Assembly: GCA_025916675.1 (NCBI GenBank)
Contig: CP098402.1
Coordinates: 1,049,205 to 1,113,204, forward strand
Direction of reading: 5' to 3'
From: Phycisphaera sp.
Lineage (GTDB): Bacteria > Planctomycetota > Phycisphaerae > Phycisphaerales > UBA1924
Length of the DNA stretch: 64,000 bases
Shown piece after piece: positions 1-7,791 of this stretch (positions are counted from its first letter, which is position 1; every line of letters starts with the position of its first letter). Below the pieces are notes generated by a model. The model saw nothing but the letters and a program-made list of their open reading frames with translations. It did no database searches and was not told the origin of the DNA. Made by a program: the position numbers and the translations under genes.

Positions 1-1412
1 GCATCATCGATCCGCCCCGGTGTGAGCGGCACGACGCGGACCGACTCGGCACTGCCGAGCTTCTCAGTCACCGTGCTCCCGAGCCAGCCTTCCAGCGGGG
101 TGAGCGAGAGCGGAGCATCCAGGCCGTGGACTATCTCAGCAAGAGCGCGGCTGACACGATCGGTCCCCTCGGGCTCGGTCAGCGTCGCCGCGTTCACGGT
201 CTCTCCACCCGGCGAGAGCCAGCTCAGCCGCCACGGATCGCCCGCGTTCTGCTTCATCAGCACCGCCAGCCGCCCGGCTGAGAATGCCGATGCCGCCGAA
301 CGTCCCGCGGCCCCGATCGCGCTCACCAGACCCCGGCCGCTGCCGGGATCTGCGTGGAATGTGGCAACCGCTTTCAGCGTGCCCTCGCACCGCCAGGCTA
401 CCTCGGCCTGTTTCTCGAGCCGGCCGTGGGCCCGCCCCAGCCAGGCGTTGGCCTGCGAGATCGAATCCAGCAGCATCACCGGGCTGTGCGGGGTATCGAG
501 CCCAAGGTCCGTACACCGCTGCGACACGACCTCGTGCAGCCCGATGCCGATGTGTTGCATCTTGTCCGCGTTGAGGCCGTACTGCTTGGCCGTTCGTGCA
601 ATATCCGGCAGTGGGTCGCACTCTCCGCACCACCCAAGGTGCAGCGCCCGCGCGAGTTTGTGCCCCGCGCTCACGACACCCACGAGCGACTTGTTGCGTA
701 GCTCGGCCATGCCCTCGGGCGGCTGTCCATTGAGCCACATCGAGTCTTGGATCGTCAGCGGCAGGTCCCAGTGCTCGGCCAGCCGCTTGCCCGCGGTATG
801 GTGGTCGATGCCGATGATGCGTTGCGCCGCGGCGGCGGCCGTCAACCCGCGGTCTTCTGCTAACTGCATCACCTTGCCATACGTGCGGGGGAGGACCAGG
901 TCGAGCGCCAGCTTGCCTAAGTCGTGCAACAGCCCCGAGACGAACGCCTCGTCGGGCGATACCCGGAGTTCTTTGTGCGCCCGGGCGATCTCGTCCGCGG
1001 CGCACGCGGTGGACACGCAATGCCGCCAGAACGCCTCGTGCCGGAACCCCTCCGCGCCCTCGCGCTCCTCCAATTGTGCCGTGTGCCCGGCCATCGTGTC
1101 GTACACGGCAACGCTCAGGATCGCGGCCCGTACGGCCTCGAATCCCAGCATGACGACCGCCCGCTCCACCGTGGTCACGCGATCGCCCAGCCCGTGCTCG
1201 GCCCGCTGGCACATCGAGAGCACACGCCCGGTCAGAGCCGGATCGCTCTGGATGATCCGCACGATGTCCTCGAGTTCGGTTTCGGCCGCGCTGCCCATGC
1301 GCAAGACACGCTGGGCAACCGGCGACAGCGTTGGCAGGTGGTCGATCTGTTGGAGCACCAACTCGACCTGCTGCGCACGCTGGTCGGGACAGTTGCCGGC
1401 TGATGAGCTCAT
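1..1412 (-). CDS. HDOD domain signalling protein (3' end outside window)
   Basis: The frame is open from an ATG at 1412 to the left edge, so the C-terminus is missing. The N-terminal half reads as an HDOD domain: LPTLSPVAQRVLRM opening, IVRIIQSDPALTGRVL, TVERAVVMLGFEAVR, and SGLLHDLGK with HD at residues 163-164. HDOD proteins are non-catalytic relatives of HD phosphohydrolases used in signal transduction. Past about residue 290 there is a second mixed alpha/beta segment that could be a GAF-like sensor, but I cannot name it. The gene starts 23 bp after the response regulator at 1436-2047, so the two are probably co-transcribed and work in one pathway. Confidence 0.85.
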   Translation of the reverse strand, partial: MSSSAGNCPDQRAQQVELVLQQIDHLPTLSPVAQRVLRMGSAAETELEDIVRIIQSDPALTGRVLSMCQRAEHGLGDRVTTVERAVVMLGFEAVRAAILSVAVYDTMAGHTAQLEEREGAEGFRHEAFWRHCVSTACAADEIARAHKELRVSPDEAFVSGLLHDLGKLALDLVLPRTYGKVMQLAEDRGLTAAAAAQRIIGIDHHTAGKRLAEHWDLPLTIQDSMWLNGQPPEGMAELRNKSLVGVVSAGHKLARALHLGWCGECDPLPDIARTAKQYGLNADKMQHIGIGLHEVVSQRCTDLGLDTPHSPVMLLDSISQANAWLGRAHGRLEKQAEVAWRCEGTLKAVATFHADPGSGRGLVSAIGAAGRSAASAFSAGRLAVLMKQNAGDPWRLSWLSPGGETVNAATLTEPEGTDRVSRALAEIVHGLDAPLSLTPLEGWLGSTVTEKLGSAESVRVVPLTPGRIDD

Positions 1413-1435
1413 GCCACACCTCCCGCTTGTCGCGA

Positions 1436-2047
1436 TTATCGCTTGGCCGGGCTCAGGTCCAGCAGTCGTGAGATCTCGTCGAGCAATGCGCCGACCGTGA
1501 AAGGCTTCTTGAGGAAGGCGTTGCCACCCGCGCGAAGCAATCGATCGATGCGGTCCCGTTCGATCACGCCCGACACGAACAGGATCTTGGTGTCCTGCGT
1601 GTTGGGATTCTCGCGCACGCGCTCGCACACCACGTCGCCGTTGAGGTCGGGTAGCATGTAGTCCAGCACGATCAGGTGCGGGCGGAAGCGTTCGGTCAAC
1701 AGCCCAGCGTCATACCCGTTCGAGGCCGTTTCGATCTCGAAGCGGGTATCGCGGCGCAGCATCTCCTGCAGCAAATCCACGATCTGCGGATCGTCGTCCA
1801 CGATGAGCACCCGCCGGCGCGATCCCTCCAGCGCGTCGGTGGGAATGTTGTTCTCGCGCATGAAACGCAGCAGTTCGTCTCTTGGAATCCTCCGGAACTT
1901 CGAGCCCGGAACGCGGAAGCCCTGCAAACGCCCGTTATCGAAGCAACGGATGATCGTCTGCTGGCTCACGCGACAGACCGAGGCGGCCTCGCCGGTGGTA
2001 AAGACCTTTTTATCGGTCCAGTCTGGCTGTTGTTCTTGGGATGCCAC
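1436..2047 (-). CDS. Response regulator with N-terminal HTH and C-terminal receiver domain
   Basis: Residues about 15-68 form an excisionase/MerR-type helix-turn-helix (TTGEAASVCRVSQQTI, then a FRVPGSKFRRIPRDEL wing). Residues 78-198 form a receiver domain with acidic pair D84/D85, phospho-acceptor D129 in VLDYMLPD, S159 and K181 in KKPF. This order is the reverse of most DNA-binding response regulators. Translation starts at GTG 2047, with GGGAG about 9 bp upstream. It sits directly upstream of the HDOD gene. No histidine kinase is visible nearby. The HTH-17 plus REC layout occurs in planctomycetes; the target is unknown. Confidence 0.9.
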   Translation of the reverse strand: MASQEQQPDWTDKKVFTTGEAASVCRVSQQTIIRCFDNGRLQGFRVPGSKFRRIPRDELLRFMRENNIPTDALEGSRRRVLIVDDDPQIVDLLQEMLRRDTRFEIETASNGYDAGLLTERFRPHLIVLDYMLPDLNGDVVCERVRENPNTQDTKILFVSGVIERDRIDRLLRAGGNAFLKKPFTVGALLDEISRLLDLSPAKR

Positions 2048-2156
2048 AGTAATTCTCCCGACCGCACCTATGACCGGTCGAGTTGCCTATCGACGCACAC
2101 TTTGCCCAACTTCACAGCAATACGACCCGTGTACGCATGGGATCCCGGCAATCCAC

Positions 2157-2185
2157 ATATAAGTCCGATCCGGACGGTCCGAATT
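2157..2185 (-). promoter_or_regulatory. Possible promoter/operator upstream of the HTH-REC gene
   Basis: On the minus strand, a TTCGGA-like -35 is followed about 16 nt later by a TATATG-like -10. The spacer holds the dyad GTCCG-atc-CGGAC (2163-2175), which could be an operator for the HTH-REC regulator itself. It lies in the 150-bp gap after tsaB. Matches to consensus are modest, so this is tentative. Confidence 0.25.
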
Positions 2186-2198
2186 ACAAGCCCAGAAC

Positions 2199-2924
2199 CT
2201 ACGAATCGTCGCCTGGAGCCTTGCCATATCGGCGGCGCCACTGCGTCACCGCGTCGGGTTCGCGCGGGTAGATCGGGCGTAACGCTTCGACAGGAACAGC
2301 TTCGGCCGCCGATCGGTACGCTAAAAGTCCCTCTGCTGTAAGTTTCATCGGGAAGCACTCAGCGCCTCGTTTCGATGCGACTTCGAGCATCTGCTCGGGC
2401 ACGTGCCCCTCGTGGATGAGCACGTCGCCCGGTAACAACAGCGCGTCGAAATCTCTTGGACCGATAGAACGGCCTGGTGCGGAAAACTCCAACCGCGTGG
2501 TATCGAACCTCGCAACATAGGCCGAATCTAGTTTGCATGCCATCGCCACAACCACCCCGCCACGAATATCGCGAACTTGCAACGCAGTCTCAATCGCAAC
2601 ATTGACCGTGGGCACGGCCAGCACGCTCGCGCCGCTCACCTCGGCCAGCACCGCCGCGGCCACGCACACCAGCCGCGTGGCGGTAAATCCGCCGGGTCCG
2701 ATCGAAACCAGCACCTCGTCCAGTTCGGAAGGCTTGGCACCTACCTCCTCAAACAGTTCGGCGATCGCCGGGAGCAGGAGGTCATCGTGCCGCCCCTGCT
2801 GTCGCAAGGACCGTGTAGCCAGCACAACAGCCTTCCCTGGGGAAGCATCGTCGCCAGTACGCGCCAACAGCACGCCCGGCGAGGGCACGTTCGGGTTAGT
2901 TGCTTCAATGGCCAGGGTCAGCAC
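2199..2924 (-). CDS. tsaB: tRNA threonylcarbamoyladenosine biosynthesis protein TsaB
   Basis: TsaB is the non-catalytic ASKHA-fold partner of TsaD in making t6A37 on ANN-decoding tRNAs. The 241-residue product begins LTLAIEATN and carries ELDEVLVSIGPGGFTATR and LAVPTVNVA, the typical TsaB core. The C-terminal EALRPIYPREPDAV also fits the family. The start is GTG 2924. It lies 13 bp downstream of the arfB-like gene on the same strand, giving a small translation-related pair. Length is close to the usual 220-240. Confidence 0.9.
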   Translation of the reverse strand: MLTLAIEATNPNVPSPGVLLARTGDDASPGKAVVLATRSLRQQGRHDDLLLPAIAELFEEVGAKPSELDEVLVSIGPGGFTATRLVCVAAAVLAEVSGASVLAVPTVNVAIETALQVRDIRGGVVVAMACKLDSAYVARFDTTRLEFSAPGRSIGPRDFDALLLPGDVLIHEGHVPEQMLEVASKRGAECFPMKLTAEGLLAYRSAAEAVPVEALRPIYPREPDAVTQWRRRYGKAPGDDS

Positions 2925-2937
2925 GGGCGAGGGTAGA

Positions 2938-3414
2938 TCACCCCTCGGGGTCGGGCCCGCCGCGACGGCGTTTCCGCTGGCCGGTCCGCCGCTTGGCCTC
3001 CAGCCGCCGCTCGTTCGATCGCCGGGACGGCCTCGTCGGGATCCGCCGCTTGGGCTCGACCATCGCCTGGCGGACCAACTCCTTCAGCCGATCGAGAACC
3101 TCCTCTTGGTTCCGCCTGGCCGACCGCGTCCGTTCGCACACCATGATCAGAACGCCGTCGGCGGTCATCCGCTCGCCGCCCAGTTCCCGCAGCCGCTTGC
3201 GGGCCCGGACGGGCATCCGGATGTCCAGCAGCCCAACCCGGAGTTCCGCCCGGGTGTGCCTCCGGTTGACGTTCTGCCCGCCGGGGCCCGAGGCCGGGCT
3301 CTGGCGGAACCGCAAGGCCGACTCGGGCACGCTCGCTCCGGGCGCCAGGACCACCTCGCCGGCGGCGTCGCCGGAGTGGTCGGGCTGGGGTTGGTCCGGT
3401 GGTCGGGTGCTCAT
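2938..3414 (-). CDS. arfB: ArfB-like peptidyl-tRNA hydrolase (ribosome rescue)
   Basis: The 158-residue protein holds one class I release-factor catalytic domain with SGPGGQNVN (GGQ at 45-47) and no codon-recognition domain. It has a strongly basic tail (RRSNERRLEAKRR, then GQRKRRRGG). That is the layout of ArfB/YaeJ, which inserts its tail into the empty mRNA channel of stalled ribosomes and hydrolyses the peptidyl-tRNA. I chose ATG 3414 because upstream in-frame sequence runs antisense through the next gene and has no family similarity. It heads a two-gene unit with tsaB. Confidence 0.85.
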   Translation of the reverse strand: MSTRPPDQPQPDHSGDAAGEVVLAPGASVPESALRFRQSPASGPGGQNVNRRHTRAELRVGLLDIRMPVRARKRLRELGGERMTADGVLIMVCERTRSARRNQEEVLDRLKELVRQAMVEPKRRIPTRPSRRSNERRLEAKRRTGQRKRRRGGPDPEG

Positions 3415-3523
3415 GGTGTTTCGGCGGCGCTCGACAGGCAAGGCTGCGGGCTGTCCGAGGAGATGGTACCCTGCGGCTTGGGCGATCCGACCCAGAGGCA
3501 ACCACCAACGCCAAGGAGCCGGC

Positions 3524-4447
3524 GTGATCTGGCAACTCCGAACCATCATCCTGAGTGCGACCGTGGTGCTCGCTGGACTGCCCGCCCAAGCCCAGCAGCA
3601 GCCCCCGCTCCGGTTCGTCCACGGGTCGCTCGCGTTCCAGGATCTCCAAGCCACCCAAACCGAAGAAGGCCCCCAGCAACGCCGCGACCACCGTACCAAC
3701 TGGCACGTGCAGGTCGAGGTCATGGCCCGCTACACCGCCCCGGCCGGCGAGATCCGCTTGCCCGGCGGCTCGGCACGAGGCTCGCTGGTCGACCTCGAAG
3801 ACCTCGACGTCAACGGCCCACGACTGATGCCGGGGTTCGATATCAGCCTGCGTAAGGACGAGTGGCGCATCAACGCGATTGGCCTGTTCTACGACATCAA
3901 TGATCGCGTCGCGACGGCCGAGGAGGACTTCCAACTCGGCCGGGTCTTCATCGCCGATGGCCAGCGGTCGAGCGTCTCGCACACCTACGCCCAGCTCGAC
4001 TTCCGCCTCGCCCGGACGATCCTCGACACGCCCATCAGCCCGATCACCGACCGCCACGGCCACAAGGTCCGCTTCCGCCTCGACGCCGAGGTGGGTCTAC
4101 GCATTTATGACTTCGAGTTCGAGGTGGCCAACCTCGACACCGGCGGGGCGACCTTTACCGACGATCGCACCTTCTTCGAGCCCCACGCGGGCTTCAAGGC
4201 GGCTTTCAACATCTACGAGGACATCACCGTCGATCTGTACACCAACTTCGGAGCCTGGCCTTTCGACACACAGGCCTTCAGTTGGGACATCGGCGTCGGA
4301 TTCCAGTGGCGGCCGGTTGACTATTTCGGCGTCCAGATCGGCTATCGCAGCACCATCTTCCGCCTCAATGAGGGCAGCGGCGTGAACGAGTTCGAGTGGG
4401 CGGGCTCCTACCAGGGCCTCCACGCGGGCCTCCAGTTCCGCTTCTAA
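3524..4447 (+). CDS. Outer-membrane beta-barrel protein with signal peptide
   Basis: GTG 3524 follows an AAGGAG Shine-Dalgarno at 3513-3518. The 307-residue product opens with a signal peptide ending LPAQA|QQQ. The rest is strand-rich with alternating aromatic and charged residues (KDEWRINAIGLFYDIND, FGVQIGYRSTIFRL) and ends in GLHAGLQFRF, the C-terminal phenylalanine expected by the BAM machinery. I do not recognise a specific family; a porin-like or small surface barrel is likely. It is divergent from arfB and is followed 56 bp later by leuS, with which it may share a transcript. Confidence 0.75.
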   Translation: MIWQLRTIILSATVVLAGLPAQAQQQPPLRFVHGSLAFQDLQATQTEEGPQQRRDHRTNWHVQVEVMARYTAPAGEIRLPGGSARGSLVDLEDLDVNGPRLMPGFDISLRKDEWRINAIGLFYDINDRVATAEEDFQLGRVFIADGQRSSVSHTYAQLDFRLARTILDTPISPITDRHGHKVRFRLDAEVGLRIYDFEFEVANLDTGGATFTDDRTFFEPHAGFKAAFNIYEDITVDLYTNFGAWPFDTQAFSWDIGVGFQWRPVDYFGVQIGYRSTIFRLNEGSGVNEFEWAGSYQGLHAGLQFRF

Positions 4448-4503
4448 TTCGGGCCGCTCACGCCCGTCGCCTCCCTACCATCCCGGCCCGAAAGAGGCCA
4501 CCC

Positions 4504-7500
4504 ATGACCGAGACCGCGTCCCCTAATCCTGCACCGAGCTCTACCACGCCCGCCCACCGCTACAACGCGGGCCTGGCCAACGCCATCGAGCCCAAGTGGC
4601 AGAAGCTCTGGCTCGACGGGGGCGTCCACCATCGCCCCAATCCGGGCGAGCGCGGCTTCGATGCCTCCAAGCCCAAGTACTACGTGCTCGACATGTTCCC
4701 CTACCCTTCGGGAGCGGGTCTGCACGTGGGCCACCCCGAGGGCTATACCGCCACCGACATCCTGGGCCGCTACAAGAAGATGGCTGGTCACAACGTCCTG
4801 CACGTCATGGGTTGGGACGCCTTTGGATTGCCCGCCGAGCAGCACGCCATCAATACGGGCGAGCACCCCGCCCGATTCACCCGCGGCACGATCGACACGT
4901 TCCGCCGCCAGCTCCAACGCTTCGGCTTCGCCTACGACTGGTCGCGCGAGGTCGCGACCATCGACGAAGATTTCTACCGCTGGACGCAGTGGATCTTCCT
5001 GAAGCTCTACAACTCGTGGTTCGACCCCTGGCTAAAGAAGGCCCGGCCCATCGCCGAATTACGCAGTGAGTTGGAAAACGGCGACCTGCGCATCGCCGGC
5101 GATGGCTCGCTCATGCACGTCGGCCGCACGAGCAAGACGCTCATGGCCATCGGCGGCGAGCCCGGCACCCAGCGCCGCTGGCACGAGCTGAGCCCCCAAG
5201 ACCAACGCGCCGCCATCGACGACCAGCGCCTGGCCTACGTCGGAGAGCAGACCGTCAACTGGTGCCCCAAGCTGGGCACCGTGCTGGCCAACGAGGAGGT
5301 CATCGACGGCCGCAGCGAGCGTGGCAGCCACCCGGTCTACCGCAAGCCACTCAAGCAGTGGATGCTGCGCATCACGTCGTACGCCGACCGCCTGCTCGAA
5401 GGCCTCGATACCGTCGATTGGCCCGACGATACCCGCAGCAAGCAGCGCCACTGGATCGGCAAGAGCGAGGGTGCCGAGGTCGACTTCGCTCTCGATATCG
5501 ACACGGACGATCCCGACATCGACGCCGACCTGCCGCCGGCCATGCGCGTCTTTACAACCAGGCCCGACACTATCTTCGGCGCGACCTTCATGGTCATCGC
5601 CCCCGAGCACCCGGTGGTCGATGCCGTGCTCCGCACGCCCCGCCCCGAAACACCAACAGATGAGCTCCGTGCTTACGCCCAGAAGGCCCGTAACACTGCC
5701 GACGTTGATCGCCAGGCCGCCAAGGACAAGACCGGCGTCTTCACCGGCCTGCACGCCATCAATCCTGTAACCGGCGACCGCGTCCCGGTCTACGTCGCCG
5801 ACTACGTCCTGATGGGTTACGGCTACGGCGCGATCATGGCCGTCCCCGCCCACGACGAGCGCGACTTCGCGTTTGCCGAGAAGTTCGGGCTGACCATCCG
5901 CGACGTGGTGTACCCGGTAGCTATCTCGGCGATGGCCTATTACGTCACTCACGCCGCTCCGGCCGAAACGGGCGACGCATATTGGCTTTCGACCCTGGCG
6001 GACATGCTGGGCTATGTCACCAGCAACGACCTTACCCCAAAGGACTTTGGTCACGCCCTCTCCCATGTGCGCATGAATCGACGGGGCGATCAGCCCGTGC
6101 CAATCGAACGCAAGCAACTCGTCGAAGCAAGCCCGGCAGACCTCGCCGATACCGAACGATGGCGCGGGGCCGTGCGGCACCAATGGATGGATACGCTCGA
6201 GAGCCTCTTCGGCCAGAGCTTCGACAAGCTGCGTGAGACCTTCGCCAATGGCGGGTACTACGCCAGCCAGGGCCAGCCCTACGACGGCAACGGCTATGCT
6301 GCCAACTCCACGGCAACCGTCGAGGGGTCCACGGTCTCACTCGACGGCATGCCCACGGGCAAGGCCAAGGCGACCATCACCAACTGGCTCGACCAGACCG
6401 GCATCGGCCGCCGCCGCACGAACTTCAAGCTGCGCGACTGGCTGTTCAGCCGCCAGCGCTACTGGGGCGAGCCCTTCCCCATCGTCTTCACCGAGGACGG
6501 CGACCACTACCCCGTCGACGCCGACGCGCTGCCCGTCAAGCTGCCCGACATCGCCGACTACGAGCCCGCCGAGAGCGAGACACCCCAGCCCCTACTGGCC
6601 AAGGCGGCCGACTGGGTCCGCACCACCGCGGGTGACGCCGGCTGCTCGGCCCTCGATTCCGACACGATTGTCTATCGCGAGACCAACACCATGCCCGGCT
6701 GGGCCGGAAGCTGCTGGTACTACCTGCGCTACGCCGACCCGCACAACGACGACGCGCTGGTGTCCAAGCAAGCCCAGGCCTACTGGTTGGGCGAGCGTGG
6801 TGTTGATTTGTACATCGGCGGCTCCGAGCACGCCGTGCTGCACCTGCTCTACGCCCGGTTCTGGCACATGGTGCTGTACGACCTGGGCCACGTCGACTCG
6901 CCCGAGCCGTTCCGCAAGCTCTACCACCAGGGCATGATCACGTCCTTCGCGTATCAGCGCAAGGACAAAACCTTGGTGCCCATCGACCAGGTCGAGAACA
7001 CCGGTACGGAAGACGCACCCAAGCATGTCGAAAGCGCGACTGGTGAATCTGTTGTCCAGATTGTTGCCAAGATGTCCAAGGCTCTCAAGAACGTTGTTAA
7101 CCCCGACGACATAATCGCTGAGTACGGGGCCGACACGTTTCGCCTGTACGAGATGTACATGGGCCCGCTGGAAGCCAGCAAACCCTGGAACACCCGCGAC
7201 ATCATGGGCCTGCACCGCTTCCTGCAACGCCTGTGGCGTCTGATCATCGACGAAGAAACCGGTCAGCCGCGCATCGCCGATTCGGCTGACACCGAGGTCG
7301 ACAAGCAGCTCCACCGTACCATCGCCAAGGTCGAGGGCGATATCGAACGCCTGAGCTTCAACACCGCCATCGCCGCGATGATCGAGCTGGTGAACCTCGG
7401 CACGAGCAAGGCCGGCACGAGTGGGGGCGTCTTCACCCAGCAGCAGGCCCGCCGCGTCGCCGCCATGCTCGCGCCCTTCGCGCCCCACACCGCCGACGAG

Positions 7501-7791
7501 CTGCACGAACGCCTGGGCGGCGTCGACCACGCCGGCCAGCAGGTCCAGACGCTCTACAACAGCGTGTGGCCCAAGTACGACGAGAGCCAGCTCGTCGACG
7601 ACGAGGTCGAGATCGCCGTGCAGTTGCTGGGCAAGGTCAAGGCACGCATCATGGTGCCCGCCGACGCCGACGCGAAGAAGCTCGAGGCCATCGCGCTCGA
7701 CCACCCGGAGATCAAGCCCCTGCTGGAGGGCAAGACCGTCCGCAAGGTCATCGCCGTCCCAGGCCGGCTCGTGAACATCGTCGCGAACTGA
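4504..7791 (+). CDS. leuS: Leucyl-tRNA synthetase with enlarged editing region
   Basis: It charges tRNA-Leu. The HIGH-type motif is HVGH at residues 74-77 (PYPSGAGLHVGHPEGY), the editing-domain signatures are TTRPDTIFGATF and GAIMAVPAHDERDFAF, and the catalytic loop is KMSKALK at 856-862. At 1095 residues it is far longer than the common 860-880. The extra length is mostly a helical block of about 135 residues (roughly 465-600) between the editing core and WLFSRQRYWGEPFP. The KMSKS loop reads KMSKA, so the second serine is alanine. ATG 4504 is preceded by AAAGAGG. The stop abuts the convergent pheT stop with no spacer. Confidence 0.97.
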   Translation: MTETASPNPAPSSTTPAHRYNAGLANAIEPKWQKLWLDGGVHHRPNPGERGFDASKPKYYVLDMFPYPSGAGLHVGHPEGYTATDILGRYKKMAGHNVLHVMGWDAFGLPAEQHAINTGEHPARFTRGTIDTFRRQLQRFGFAYDWSREVATIDEDFYRWTQWIFLKLYNSWFDPWLKKARPIAELRSELENGDLRIAGDGSLMHVGRTSKTLMAIGGEPGTQRRWHELSPQDQRAAIDDQRLAYVGEQTVNWCPKLGTVLANEEVIDGRSERGSHPVYRKPLKQWMLRITSYADRLLEGLDTVDWPDDTRSKQRHWIGKSEGAEVDFALDIDTDDPDIDADLPPAMRVFTTRPDTIFGATFMVIAPEHPVVDAVLRTPRPETPTDELRAYAQKARNTADVDRQAAKDKTGVFTGLHAINPVTGDRVPVYVADYVLMGYGYGAIMAVPAHDERDFAFAEKFGLTIRDVVYPVAISAMAYYVTHAAPAETGDAYWLSTLADMLGYVTSNDLTPKDFGHALSHVRMNRRGDQPVPIERKQLVEASPADLADTERWRGAVRHQWMDTLESLFGQSFDKLRETFANGGYYASQGQPYDGNGYAANSTATVEGSTVSLDGMPTGKAKATITNWLDQTGIGRRRTNFKLRDWLFSRQRYWGEPFPIVFTEDGDHYPVDADALPVKLPDIADYEPAESETPQPLLAKAADWVRTTAGDAGCSALDSDTIVYRETNTMPGWAGSCWYYLRYADPHNDDALVSKQAQAYWLGERGVDLYIGGSEHAVLHLLYARFWHMVLYDLGHVDSPEPFRKLYHQGMITSFAYQRKDKTLVPIDQVENTGTEDAPKHVESATGESVVQIVAKMSKALKNVVNPDDIIAEYGADTFRLYEMYMGPLEASKPWNTRDIMGLHRFLQRLWRLIIDEETGQPRIADSADTEVDKQLHRTIAKVEGDIERLSFNTAIAAMIELVNLGTSKAGTSGGVFTQQQARRVAAMLAPFAPHTADELHERLGGVDHAGQQVQTLYNSVWPKYDESQLVDDEVEIAVQLLGKVKARIMVPADADAKKLEAIALDHPEIKPLLEGKTVRKVIAVPGRLVNIVAN

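Noticed and set aside
22-1500. 492-codon plus-strand open frame at the left edge
   Set aside because: The minus strand encodes a convincing HDOD protein here; the plus frame has Ser/Arg-rich shadow composition.
2068-2358. 96-codon minus-strand frame between tsaB and the response regulator
   Set aside because: It overlaps the 3' end of tsaB and has no RBS or recognisable content.
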